A stretch of 51,620 nucleotides of DNA from JBAXQQ01 sp037131695 (lineage in GTDB: Bacteria > Armatimonadota > Hebobacteria > CAIYQO01). The position numbers and the translations under genes were made by a program. The notes below the pieces were generated by a model. It made no database searches. It was given only the letters and a program-made list of their open reading frames with translations, and was not told the DNA's origin. Where the stretch lies: positions 1-51,620 of the forward strand of contig CAZWZF010000032.1 of assembly GCA_964638715.1 (NCBI GenBank). The letters are read 5' to 3'. Below, one piece after another: positions 1-9,478 of this stretch. The number at the start of each line of letters is the position of its first letter. Position 1 is the stretch's first letter.

Positions 1-2
1 GT

Positions 3-296
3 TGGTATTGTCACAGACCAGCACCATTTGCTTATATTGGTACGGTGATAGAACTACAAAATCGAGAGTTGAAGAGATTGGGTAATTGGGAGATTTTTTA
101 TAAAATATGTATGTTTATAATCGGAGCCTTTATCGTATCGTTCTTATTATTTATATATTTTGCAGCCTGGATACTCTTAGTTCCAGGCATTATTGGCTTA
201 TGGAAATTAAAAATTCAGCGAAATAAAATCAAAGAAAAAATAGAGCGTTACCAGCAGCAGGTACTTTCATTATCTGTATCTAAACAGCAGAAATGA
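3..296 (+). CDS. Partial small membrane protein, 5' end outside the window
   Basis: The frame is open from the window edge to the stop at 296, so the gene probably starts before the window. The first internal start (GTG at 45) has no ribosome binding site. The visible 97 or so residues hold one long hydrophobic stretch, possibly a two-pass hairpin (around WEIFYKICMFI to LLVPGIIGLW), followed by a basic coiled-coil-like tail rich in K, E and Q. That suggests a membrane anchor with a short cytoplasmic helix. I do not recognise the family. It belongs to the island side of the window. The 270 bases after it show no gene. Confidence 0.45.
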   Translation, partial: WYCHRPAPFAYIGTVIELQNRELKRLGNWEIFYKICMFIIGAFIVSFLLFIYFAAWILLVPGIIGLWKLKIQRNKIKEKIERYQQQVLSLSVSKQQK

Positions 297-567
297 TTAA
301 ATAATATAAATGTTGCATAGGCTTAAATATCGCATTTGTTCGTTGGATTTTTATTTGATATGAAAATTGTCTATTTGATTATCCACCGTTAAATAATCTA
401 TAACTAAATGCTGAAGTGTTAAGTAAAATCTAACATTGACTATTGCTAAAGATCCTGGTGGAACCACTGAGGACACTTACATTAATCATCCTCAAAGTTG
501 ACTATGAAAATCCCAGGATAAAATCATGGCACCCAGAAACCTGACCATCAGATTTATATTTTTGGAT

Positions 568-855
568 TTACCTCTTATTTTTACTTCTCACAATATTTGC
601 AGCTGCTTGCTCTGCTATTTTATTAATTTTAGCTTCAGTTTTTATTTTTTCGATTTCTTCATTTTTAGTTTCATTTTCTTGACTTACCGCTGCTTTTAAA
701 TCAGCGATATTAGTGACATTGTAGATATCGAATAATTCTTGCATTGTTTTGAAATCTGAAAAAAGACTAAGATATGCGTCTGTTGGCTCGCTTATTGTTT
801 CAACTTTCTTTAAACTTGATTGCTGGTAATATCTTTTATACGGTTTTCTTGTCAT
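568..855 (-). CDS. Small hypothetical coiled-coil protein (95 aa)
   Basis: This is a 95-residue protein with a basic N-terminus (MTRKPYKRYY), a central segment around residues 25-55, and a charged C-terminal helix rich in E, K, N and A that should form a coiled coil. The Lys/Arg ends suggest nucleic-acid or partner binding, but no family is recognised. It is transcribed away from the BREX operon, and the 228 bases between them hold the presumed divergent promoters. The ribosome binding site is weak (a GAG-containing stretch about 10 bases upstream). Length and composition fit a small accessory gene of a mobile element. It could also be a chance frame in AT-rich DNA. Confidence 0.45.
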   Translation of the reverse strand: MTRKPYKRYYQQSSLKKVETISEPTDAYLSLFSDFKTMQELFDIYNVTNIADLKAAVSQENETKNEEIEKIKTEAKINKIAEQAAANIVRSKNKR

Positions 856-968
856 AATTTATTTCTCAAAGATTTTCCTTAGATTATATGATAATTTTAC
901 CCCATTTTTCTCATTTGTTCTATCTTTTTAGTTAAGAACTTTTACAAGTATAATTATAGTCATATTTC

Positions 969-998
969 TTGACATTTCCCCTTCTATCAAGGTATCCT
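969..998 (+). promoter_or_regulatory. Possible sigma-70 promoter of the BREX operon
   Basis: TTGACA at 969-974 is followed after 18 bases by TATCCT at 993-998 (4 of 6 matches to TATAAT). It lies about 85 bases upstream of brxA in an otherwise gene-free, AT-rich stretch. No BrxR-type WYL regulator gene is visible nearby. Confidence 0.35.
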
Positions 999-1082
999 TC
1001 TGTCTAACAAAAGTATCCACAAAGCATAAGATTTCAATTAAAACATGCAGCTACGGGTATGATATGACTTAAGGACTGAATT

Positions 1083-1919
1083 GTGGATATGGAAAGGCAG
1101 ATAGAAGCAATGTTACTGGCAAATATAATGGGAATTAATACGAATAAGTTAGCGCGTTTTGGGTTCAGTTTTGCACGAGGTGGAGTTCATACTGCTCGCA
1201 CAATGATGCTTGAGGAGTTACGAGGATTGCTGTCTTATGTTAACCGTCCAGACGCAGTGAAGACTGACTATTTGCGTGCTATCGATGAAGATAATTGTCT
1301 GGGGAAACGCTCGGGTAAAACACGCATATTAACATATCAGCACTTGGTTGAACTTTATACTCTTAACCCTTCAATTTTGATATATCGAAATCTATTATTC
1401 TTTTGGCAGCGAGACTTGCCTGGACAACCGTTGCTGGCGTTGCTTTGCACTTATTCTCGTGATTTAATTTTTCGTTCTACTGCACCTTTTATCTTAAAAT
1501 TCTCCGCAGATGCAATAATTTCCAGACAAGAATTAGAAGATTTTATCGATAATAAAGAGCCTGGGAGATTCAGTAAGGCGACACTAACGTCTACCGCACA
1601 GAATATTAATTCTACTTGGACTAAATCAGGACATCTTATTGGGACAAAGATTAAAAGACGTTCACAGGCTACTACTACTGCCGGTTCGGTTGCCTATGCT
1701 TTATTATTGGCTTATCTGACTGGCGAGAGAGGGAAAGCACTTTTTAATAGCGAATATATAAAACTGCTGGACTGTACTGTTGATAGGGCTATTGAACTTG
1801 CGGAAGACGCATCACGTAAGGGATGGATTGTCTTTAAGCGCGTGGGTGATGTAATGGAAGTGCTATTCCCCAATCTCATTACCCCAGAGGAGATGGAGTG
1901 GGTTCGTGAGCAAAGTTAA
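1083..1919 (+). CDS. brxA: BREX protein BrxA (DUF1819 family)
   Basis: This is the first gene of a type I BREX phage-defence operon. BrxA is a small helical DNA-binding protein needed in some BREX systems; its exact role is not settled. The assignment rests on the family-like core (a GG or ARGG turn early on, an EEN/DEDN-LGKRSG-TR-L block, then HLVELYTL) and on its place directly before brxB. At 278 aa it is longer than the roughly 200 aa of many BrxA proteins. The GTG start at 1083 has AAGGA seven bases upstream; an ATG two codons later is the alternative. Its 3' end overlaps brxB by 14 bases, implying coupled translation. Confidence 0.8.
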   Translation: MDMERQIEAMLLANIMGINTNKLARFGFSFARGGVHTARTMMLEELRGLLSYVNRPDAVKTDYLRAIDEDNCLGKRSGKTRILTYQHLVELYTLNPSILIYRNLLFFWQRDLPGQPLLALLCTYSRDLIFRSTAPFILKFSADAIISRQELEDFIDNKEPGRFSKATLTSTAQNINSTWTKSGHLIGTKIKRRSQATTTAGSVAYALLLAYLTGERGKALFNSEYIKLLDCTVDRAIELAEDASRKGWIVFKRVGDVMEVLFPNLITPEEMEWVREQS

Positions 1920-2460
1920 GAGATTAATTCAATCATATAGCAAATATATCGCTATCCCCTGGCGGAGTGATGCTGCGGCAGCTCAGCGTGTTATTTTCTG
2001 TGTATATAATGAGGCTGAAGAACTTCGTATCCGCGCAAAGATAGACGAGTTTGAAATAGTTACCGGACAGTCGGGTCATAAATGGGCTGTCTTTGATCTG
2101 ACAGATACCTTCCCGCAATGGCTTTCATCGCAAAGATATGCCAAGAGTTATTTCGAAAAACCGAATCTATTGCCTACATTGCTGCCCAAGTATATGCTTT
2201 ACATCGCAGAAGAGTTTGCGACATTCTTGAAAGTTAATGAAGTTACAGATGACTCTGTTGTTGCCTTAAAAGGTGTAGGAACTCTTTTTGGTTTCTTAAA
2301 AGTTAAAGAAGTAGTAGATAAACTCGCCCCCATGGTCAAAGGCCGGTTATTAGTGTTTTTCCCAGGCAGCTATGATGAAAATAATAATTATCGGTTATTG
2401 GATGGTTATGACGGCTGGAATTACCTTGCCGTGCCTATCACAGCAGATAAGGATTTTTAA
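1906..2460 (+). CDS. brxB: BREX protein BrxB (DUF1788 family)
   Basis: BrxB is a core type I BREX component of about 200 aa, here 184 aa, of unresolved biochemical role. The DUF1788 character shows in the middle and C-terminal parts: a DLTDTFP-like strand after a nucleotide-binding-like fold, an LL-P-YM helix, then a VVALKGVGTLFGFLKV block and the GRLLVFFPGSY...N-YRLLDGYDGWNYLAVP ending typical of the family. The GTG start at 1906 lies inside the end of brxA, so the two genes overlap by 14 bases. brxC follows 12 bases after its stop. Confidence 0.85.
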   Translation: MSKVKRLIQSYSKYIAIPWRSDAAAAQRVIFCVYNEAEELRIRAKIDEFEIVTGQSGHKWAVFDLTDTFPQWLSSQRYAKSYFEKPNLLPTLLPKYMLYIAEEFATFLKVNEVTDDSVVALKGVGTLFGFLKVKEVVDKLAPMVKGRLLVFFPGSYDENNNYRLLDGYDGWNYLAVPITADKDF

Positions 2461-2472
2461 AACGAGAGGTAA

Positions 2473-5400
2473 ATGATGAAGAATCGTGAAATATACCTGA
2501 AAAACCCCGCGACTCAAAAACTGGTTAATGAAGGCGTGGCAAGCGTCAATGATGACAGAACCAGTGAGGCATTAGCGGTATTGCGATATGAACTGGATAC
2601 CTTCGTATGTGATGGACAATACGAAAAGGGTATGGCTCATATTCTTGAAACATACCTTAAAAATATCGACCAGGCACAACAACCGGCTGTATGGGTAAGT
2701 GGTTTTTACGGTTCTGGTAAATCTCACCTGGTGAAGATGCTGCGTGCTCTCTGGGTAGACTCAGTTTTTGATGACGGTGCCACCGCACGTGGTATTGCTA
2801 ATTTGCCGCAGAGTATCACCGATCTATTGAAAGAACTCAATATTCAGGCAAAGCGGCATGGCGGATTGCATGCTGCATCGGGAACACTCGGTTCCAGTTC
2901 ACGAGATAAAACTGTTCGCATGGCATTGTTAAGCATAATTTTCAAATCCGTTGGTCTGCCCGAGCAATATCCTATGGCCAAGTTTGTGATGTGGCTGAAG
3001 CATGAAGATATTTATGATACTGTTCGCGGTTATGTTAAACAGAGCGGATTAGACTGGGATGAAGAGTTAGATAACTTTTATGTAGCTGAAGGGTTGCATG
3101 ATGCACTGGTGAAGACCAAGCCCAATTTATTTTCTTCGCCTTCTTCATGTGTTGAAACGTTGAATAATCTTTATCCGTATATTCACGACGTTTCCAACGA
3201 AGAAATGCTCAAGGCTATACGCCAGGCGTTGACTAAAGACGGTAAATTCCCATTGACTTTGATTGTGCTTGATGAGGTGCAGCAGTATATTGGCGAGGAT
3301 AGCCAGAGATCTATTGATGTTCAGGAAACTGTAGAGGCTTGCTGCAAGAATATAGGCGGTAAATTGCTATTTATTGGCACCGGTCAGACTGCTGTCAGTG
3401 GAACTTCTAACTTAAGGAAACTTGAGGGGCGTTTCACTATTCGCGTGGAGTTGTCTGACACTGATGTAGATGCCGTTATTCGCAAGGTGATTCTGGCTAA
3501 AAAGCCTGGGGCGAAAGCGCCGATTGAGCTGGTGATGCAGACTAACATTGGGGAAATTTCGCGTCATCTGCAGGGAACTACCATTGGACATCGGCAAAGT
3601 GATACTCAGTTCTTCCCGCAGGATTATCCTATTCTGCCGGTGCGCCGACGTTTTTGGGAAAATACTTTGCGCGTACTTGACCAGACTGGCACTGACAGTC
3701 AACTTCGCAATCAGTTAAGCATGGTTCATAAGGTAATCCAGAATAATATAGATGAAGAATTGGGGAATATGGTAGCGGGTGATCATCTTTACTTTGACTC
3801 CGCTGATAAGCTCCTACAGTCTCGTATTCTTCCGCGCATTGTGCATGAAAAGACTATGAGTTGGCGTAACGGTTCTGAAGATGAGCGGCTTATGGCACGT
3901 GCCTGCGGTCTGGTATTCCTTATTAATAAGTTAAGCGGCAGCAATAATGAAATCGGCATACACGCCAATATCAATACCATTGCTGACCTAATGATAGAAG
4001 ACCTATCCCAAGGCAGCAGCGCGTTGAGAAGCAAGTTGCCTGTTATTCTGGATAAGTGCGATTTGCTGATGAAAGTTGGCGATGAATATCGCATACAAAC
4101 AGAGGAAAGCACTGCCTGGAACGATGAGTTCCTAAGTCAGCGCAGCAATCTTGCTAATGAAGCGCATCGTATTGATGCCGAAAGAGACGACCGGGTTCGG
4201 CGCCGGTTTGGTGAGATTGTTAAGAAATTAATGTTGACTCAAGGAAATTCAAAAGTAACCAGGGATATATCACCGGTATTTGATGCTCAACTTCCTTCTG
4301 ATTACAACCAGAAGATTTGTGTGTGGATTAGAGACGGCTGGAGCATAGATATAAACTCTGTAATAGCAGATGCGCGTCAGTCGGGAACCCAGTCGCCTAC
4401 CGTATATGTATATATTCCTAAGCGTTCTGCGGATGACTTGCGCCACCATATAATTGACTTTAAAGCAGCCAGCGCGACTCTCGATAAACGAGGTGTATCT
4501 GAGGGTAAAGAGGGACCAGAAGCCAGAGCGGCCATGGAAACAACTAAGCAGACAGCAGAAGGCAGGATTCGCGAGTTATTAGATGATGCCTTTTCAGGTG
4601 CCCGCGTTTTTCAGGGGGGCGGCAATGAGATAACCGGAAATAATCTTCAGGACATGATTTTAGAAGCTGCTGAAAAATCTTTAATGCGGTTATACCCGCA
4701 ATTCGATACTGCTGACCATGCTGGATGGGCCAAAGTTTATGAAAAAGCGGCGCAAGGAGCACCTGACGCGTTGATAGCCGTCGGTGATGATGGGGAACCG
4801 GTGAATAATCCGGTGTGCAAAGCTATCCTTGGATATATTGCCGGTGGTAAAAAAGGTACAGATATACGCGACTGTTTTGAAAAGTCGCCTTATGGATGGT
4901 CACGCGATGCTGTGGATGGCGGGACACAGATATTATTGGTTGCAGGTTCTATTCGCGCCATAGATGAACATGGAAAAGCTGTTAATCCCAAAGAATTAGA
5001 ACGTAAATCTATCGGCAAAAATACATTTAAGGTTGAATCTACCACTGTACCAACCCTACAACGAATTCAAATTCGGAAACTGTTGCAGAACGTCGGTCTG
5101 AATGCTAAACAGGGAGAAGAGCTGAATTATATTTCAGAAATGGTGCGAATATTTAACGACTTATCTATTCGCGCTGGTGGTGAAGCGCCTAAGCCTGTTT
5201 GTCCTGATATTAAATTGCTGGAAGATATTCGTCTTACTGTCGGTAATGAACAACTGCTTGCTGTTTATAACAGCCGTGATGAGTTGTTGGCTTATTTTTC
5301 AACATGGACTAAGATTGCTGATCATATTGATATTCGCTGGCCTTCCTGGCTTATCCTTAAAAAATTAATGGCTCATGCTGCTAACTTGCCCGATGCGGAT

Positions 5401-5913
5401 GTTATTAACGCACAGGTAAAGCATATTGAACAACAGCGCCAGTTGTTGGATGAACCGGATTTGATAGCACCGCTGGTGGCTAACCTGACTCAACTTCTGC
5501 GTGACGAACTGAACCGTTTAGATAAGGAATATGAAGAACGCCATAAGCAAGGCGAAGAACGCCTGAAGAATGATCCTAACTGGCAGCAATTAGAACCGGA
5601 ACAGCGATTTAATCTTAAATCAGCTCAGTTGCTTAATGATTCTTCACGGCCAACTGTCGAAGTGCAGGATACTGAAAGTATACTAAAGACTCTTAATATC
5701 ACACCATTGGCAAGTTTTATAGACAGGGTAGCAGCGATACCGAGTCGGTTTGAAAATATTTCATATGCTGCCGCCAAACTACTTGAGCCAAAGCTAAAAA
5801 AAGTTACCTTACCTTCTGAAACACTGCGTACAGAAGCGGATATAGATAATTGGCTTTCTGAATCAAAGAAACTACTATTGGAAAAGCTCAAAGAAGGTCC
5901 AATTATCGTATAA
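2473..5913 (+). CDS. brxC: BREX P-loop ATPase BrxC
   Basis: This 1,146-aa ATPase is a core BREX protein, thought to act with PglZ, BrxB and PglX in a host-DNA methylation and phage-exclusion complex. The Walker A motif GFYGSGKSHL is at residues 77-86. The Walker B strand with LIVLDEVQQY lies near residues 262-272, and a sensor-like LLFIGTGQT follows at about 297-305. The C-terminal third is helical and charged and ends in a coiled-coil-rich region. Length matches the family (about 1,200 aa). The tandem ATG at 2473/2476 has GAGAGG just upstream. It sits 12 bases after brxB and about 120 bases before pglX; that gap carries twin inverted repeats. Confidence 0.93.
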   Translation: MMKNREIYLKNPATQKLVNEGVASVNDDRTSEALAVLRYELDTFVCDGQYEKGMAHILETYLKNIDQAQQPAVWVSGFYGSGKSHLVKMLRALWVDSVFDDGATARGIANLPQSITDLLKELNIQAKRHGGLHAASGTLGSSSRDKTVRMALLSIIFKSVGLPEQYPMAKFVMWLKHEDIYDTVRGYVKQSGLDWDEELDNFYVAEGLHDALVKTKPNLFSSPSSCVETLNNLYPYIHDVSNEEMLKAIRQALTKDGKFPLTLIVLDEVQQYIGEDSQRSIDVQETVEACCKNIGGKLLFIGTGQTAVSGTSNLRKLEGRFTIRVELSDTDVDAVIRKVILAKKPGAKAPIELVMQTNIGEISRHLQGTTIGHRQSDTQFFPQDYPILPVRRRFWENTLRVLDQTGTDSQLRNQLSMVHKVIQNNIDEELGNMVAGDHLYFDSADKLLQSRILPRIVHEKTMSWRNGSEDERLMARACGLVFLINKLSGSNNEIGIHANINTIADLMIEDLSQGSSALRSKLPVILDKCDLLMKVGDEYRIQTEESTAWNDEFLSQRSNLANEAHRIDAERDDRVRRRFGEIVKKLMLTQGNSKVTRDISPVFDAQLPSDYNQKICVWIRDGWSIDINSVIADARQSGTQSPTVYVYIPKRSADDLRHHIIDFKAASATLDKRGVSEGKEGPEARAAMETTKQTAEGRIRELLDDAFSGARVFQGGGNEITGNNLQDMILEAAEKSLMRLYPQFDTADHAGWAKVYEKAAQGAPDALIAVGDDGEPVNNPVCKAILGYIAGGKKGTDIRDCFEKSPYGWSRDAVDGGTQILLVAGSIRAIDEHGKAVNPKELERKSIGKNTFKVESTTVPTLQRIQIRKLLQNVGLNAKQGEELNYISEMVRIFNDLSIRAGGEAPKPVCPDIKLLEDIRLTVGNEQLLAVYNSRDELLAYFSTWTKIADHIDIRWPSWLILKKLMAHAANLPDADVINAQVKHIEQQRQLLDEPDLIAPLVANLTQLLRDELNRLDKEYEERHKQGEERLKNDPNWQQLEPEQRFNLKSAQLLNDSSRPTVEVQDTESILKTLNITPLASFIDRVAAIPSRFENISYAAAKLLEPKLKKVTLPSETLRTEADIDNWLSESKKLLLEKLKEGPIIV

Positions 5914-5944
5914 CAGACTTAATGAATACGGCAAATGGTTCAAT

Positions 5945-6013
5945 AAATGGTACTAATCCATTTTCTGTACCATTTATATTAAACAATGGTACAAGAAATG
6001 GCAAAGTACCATT
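5945..6013 (+). promoter_or_regulatory. Two tandem inverted repeats in the pglX leader
   Basis: AAATGGTAC (5945-5953) pairs with GTACCATTT (5967-5975), and AATGGTAC (5985-5992) pairs with GTACCATT (6006-6013). Both pairs have a 13-base gap, and the two units are about 39-40 bases apart, so the unit is duplicated. It lies in the only sizeable gap between core BREX genes and ends 22 bases before the pglX start. It could be two dyad operators or two RNA hairpins that tune PglX synthesis. Confidence 0.6.
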
Positions 6014-6034
6014 CTAAATATAAAGGATTTGAAT

Positions 6035-9000
6035 ATGCAACCTTTGGATAAAACTTTAAGAAATAGGCTTGAACGCACGGTTAAAGACGCTCGTGATGTT
6101 GCTGAAACGGCTGCCCGGGCGGCTTTGGAACAGCTTGGGGTGGGAGAAGCCTCGCCTTTTGCCCATCTGACTGATGTAGAGCGTGAGTTTCGGCGCAAGT
6201 TGCGGGTACACGGCAGACAGTTGGGGGATGTCCGTAATGCGGATACCGAATGTCAGGAAATTGATCGTCTTACTGAAGAAGTTGCTTATGAGCATTGGCA
6301 TCGTATGCTGTTTGCGCGTTTTCTGGCTGAAAATAACCTGCTGATGTATGACGGGGTGGCTGTTACTCTGGAAGAGTGTGATGACCTGGCTGCTGATGAG
6401 AAAGTGTTGGATGGATGGGTGTTGGCATCTCGCTTGGCTGCCCGTATGCTGCCGCAGATATTCCGTCCAGATTCGCCGGTATTTCAGCTTTCTTTACCAC
6501 CAGAGCATCAACTGGAACTTGAACGTATGATGACTGAATTACCGCAGGAAGTATTTACCGCCTCTGACTCGCTGGGTTGGGTATATCAATTCTGGCAGGC
6601 GAAAAAGAAGGATGCCGTTAATGCCTCTGAGGTGAAAATAGGTGCCCGGGAGCTGCCCGCTGTCACTCAACTTTTTACTGAGCCTTACATGGTCGCTTTC
6701 CTACTGGATAATTCCCTTGGCGCCTGGTGGGCATCGCATCGGCTTTCAACAGTTGACTGGGAAAATGCTGCAAGTGAAGAAGAATTGCGCGGTAAAACCG
6801 CGTTGCCTGGGGTTCCATTAGAGTATTTGCGATTTACCACTGTTACCACAGATAATGAGACCGTTTGGGAACCTGCCGCTGGTAAGTTTGAAAAATGGCC
6901 GGATAATTTGAGCGAGTTAAAGACTCTTGACCCTTGCTGTGGTTCCGGGCATTTCCTGGTAGCTGCGTTCCTGATGCTGGTTCCTATGCGTATTGAATTA
7001 GAGGGATTGACTGCTGGTGAGGCAGTGGATGCGGTGTTGCGGGAAAATATTCATGGGTTGGAGTTGGACCAGAGATGTGTGGAGTTGGCGGCCTTTGCTT
7101 TGGCATTGACTGCCTGGCGCTTTCCTGGCGCTGGCGGTTATCGGGTGTTGCCGGAGTTACATATCGCATGTTCGGGTTTGTCGGTCAGCGTGGCAAAAGA
7201 AGAGTGGAAACAACTGGCACTGGATAAACAGAATATGCGCATAGCGATGGACTGGATATATGAAACATATAAGCACGCACCGGTACTTGGCAGTTTGCTA
7301 AACCCCACTAAGACGAATGCCGCTAAAATTGTCCGGTGGGATGAATTAGAACAGATGATGGAACAGGCACTAGCACAGGAACGCGGTGATGAATTCCACG
7401 AGGCAGGGGTGGTCGCTCAGGGGTTAGCGAAGGCGACCTTGCTGTTATCGCGTCAATACCATCTTGTTATTACCAATGTGCCGTATCTGGCGCGTGGCAA
7501 GCAAAGCGATATTCTTCGTAACTATTGCGAAAAGCATTACCCAGAGGGGAAAAGTGACCTGGCAACGGTTTTTCTTGAACGTTGTCTTGAATTATGTACT
7601 CAGGGTGGAACATCAAGTATTGTGCTACCACAGAATTGGCTATTTCTTACAAGATATAAGAAGTATCGTGAAAAATTGTTGAATAATGATACATGGCATT
7701 TGATTGCGCGGTTAGGTGGCGGGGCGGAGGCATTTAACAATGGGCCAGGAAATATTACAAATATTTGTATGATTTCTCTAAGTAGATGTAATAAAATGGA
7801 TAATAGCAACGATTTGTTTATCAAATCATTACCTTCTGGAATAATTCGTGGTGTTGATGTTTCTAAACCCCATACTCCTATTGAAAAAGCAACCGCGTTA
7901 TTAACAACAACAATACAAAGTATTCTTCAATATAAGCAGTTGCAAAATCCAGATTCACGAGTGACGTTAGAAGATAGAGATGAAGGATCTGTTTTATCAG
8001 AATATGCAATTTCAATGCGTGGAATTGTTTCTGGGGAGAATGATAGATGGGAAAGATTTTATTGGGAAATACCAGCATATCATTCAAACTGGAGGTTTTT
8101 ACAAACTACTCCAAGACAAGCAAACTACTGTGCTGGTAAAGAATTAATTATTGACTGGTCTTTAAAAGGTAAAGGTATGTTGCGACCAGGAACAACAAAT
8201 GAAGCATATGGTAAATATGGAGTAGCAATTGGACAAATGAGTGGGCTCCCAACTACTCTATTCGATGGTAGTCTTTATGATAATAATACTGGAGTTATCG
8301 TACCTTACATAACTACCCACATAGCTGCTATTTGGTGTTTTTGTTCTTCTTTTGAATATAATTTGGCAGTGCGTCGTATTGATCAAAAGTTAAATGTCAC
8401 TAATGCTACCCTGGTTAAAGTTTCTTTCGATATCAATTATTGGACTAAAATTGCTGAAGAAAAATATCCTAATGGGTTACCAAAACCTTTTTCTGATGAC
8501 CCAACACAGTGGATATTTCATGGTCACCCTTGTGGTTCAGTAGTATGGGATGATGAGAAGAAGTGGACTGTTGTCCATGGGTCACCACGTACAGATGCGA
8601 CTGTGTTGCAGGTTGCAGTGGCAAGGTTGCTGGGTTATCGATGGCCGGCGGAAACAAATGCAGATATGGAGTTATCTGACGAATCACAAGCATGGGTACA
8701 GAAAACAGAAGAATTGCTGTCGTTTGCTGATGAAGACGGCATTGTGTGTATACCGGCGGTGCGCGGTGAGGTGTCGGCTGCCGACCGGCTGTTGAATATG
8801 CTGGCTGCAGCCTATGGCGATGCCTGGAGCAGTGATACACTGTCAGAATTGCTTAATAATTCCGACCATGCTGGCAAAACGCTGGAAACCTGGCTGCGCG
8901 ATAAGTTCTTCCTGCAGCACTGCAAACTATTTCAGCACCGTCCGTTTATCTGGCACATTTGGGATGGACTGCGCGACGGCTTTGCCGCTCTGGTGAATTA

Positions 9001-9478
9001 TCATAAACTCGACCGCAAAAATCTTGAAACGCTGATATACACCTACCTCGGTGACTGGATAAATCGTCAAAAGCAAGATATCGCCGGTAACGTAGACGGC
9101 ACCCAAGAAAAACTCGACGCCGCTGAAAACCTGAAAAAACGCCTGGAACTAATCCTGAACGGCGAAGGATTTCCAAATAAAGAGAACCCGGATAATAGTT
9201 ATGGATACGACATATTCATACGCTGGAAACCACTATCTCAGCAGCCAATAGGCTGGGACCCGGACCTGAACGACGGCGTACGCCTAAACATACGCCCCTT
9301 CATAACGGCACAGGTGCTGCGCCTGAACAAGAAACCCCAACTAAACATATCCTGGGACAAAGACCGTGGCAAAGACGTAGCCACCGCCCCATGGTATCAT
9401 CTATTTAATGGTGATAGAATTAATGACCACCATTTGACTTTAGCAGAGAAGATGGCGGAACGGGAGAAAGGTGAATGA
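6035..9478 (+). CDS. pglX: BREX adenine-specific DNA methyltransferase PglX
   Basis: PglX is the site-specific N6-adenine methyltransferase of BREX. It marks host DNA and also takes part in exclusion. The AdoMet-binding motif LDPCCGSGHFL is near residues 297-307. The catalytic motif IV reads TNVPY near residue 480, where most family members have NPPY. Residues from about 535 to 840 form the presumed target-recognition region, and their DNA (about 7,640-8,540) is clearly more AT-rich than the flanks. The start was taken as ATG 6035 because AAGGA lies seven bases upstream; a TTG two codons earlier is less likely. Length (1,147 aa) fits the family. Its stop overlaps the next gene as ATGA. Confidence 0.93.
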   Translation: MQPLDKTLRNRLERTVKDARDVAETAARAALEQLGVGEASPFAHLTDVEREFRRKLRVHGRQLGDVRNADTECQEIDRLTEEVAYEHWHRMLFARFLAENNLLMYDGVAVTLEECDDLAADEKVLDGWVLASRLAARMLPQIFRPDSPVFQLSLPPEHQLELERMMTELPQEVFTASDSLGWVYQFWQAKKKDAVNASEVKIGARELPAVTQLFTEPYMVAFLLDNSLGAWWASHRLSTVDWENAASEEELRGKTALPGVPLEYLRFTTVTTDNETVWEPAAGKFEKWPDNLSELKTLDPCCGSGHFLVAAFLMLVPMRIELEGLTAGEAVDAVLRENIHGLELDQRCVELAAFALALTAWRFPGAGGYRVLPELHIACSGLSVSVAKEEWKQLALDKQNMRIAMDWIYETYKHAPVLGSLLNPTKTNAAKIVRWDELEQMMEQALAQERGDEFHEAGVVAQGLAKATLLLSRQYHLVITNVPYLARGKQSDILRNYCEKHYPEGKSDLATVFLERCLELCTQGGTSSIVLPQNWLFLTRYKKYREKLLNNDTWHLIARLGGGAEAFNNGPGNITNICMISLSRCNKMDNSNDLFIKSLPSGIIRGVDVSKPHTPIEKATALLTTTIQSILQYKQLQNPDSRVTLEDRDEGSVLSEYAISMRGIVSGENDRWERFYWEIPAYHSNWRFLQTTPRQANYCAGKELIIDWSLKGKGMLRPGTTNEAYGKYGVAIGQMSGLPTTLFDGSLYDNNTGVIVPYITTHIAAIWCFCSSFEYNLAVRRIDQKLNVTNATLVKVSFDINYWTKIAEEKYPNGLPKPFSDDPTQWIFHGHPCGSVVWDDEKKWTVVHGSPRTDATVLQVAVARLLGYRWPAETNADMELSDESQAWVQKTEELLSFADEDGIVCIPAVRGEVSAADRLLNMLAAAYGDAWSSDTLSELLNNSDHAGKTLETWLRDKFFLQHCKLFQHRPFIWHIWDGLRDGFAALVNYHKLDRKNLETLIYTYLGDWINRQKQDIAGNVDGTQEKLDAAENLKKRLELILNGEGFPNKENPDNSYGYDIFIRWKPLSQQPIGWDPDLNDGVRLNIRPFITAQVLRLNKKPQLNISWDKDRGKDVATAPWYHLFNGDRINDHHLTLAEKMAEREKGE

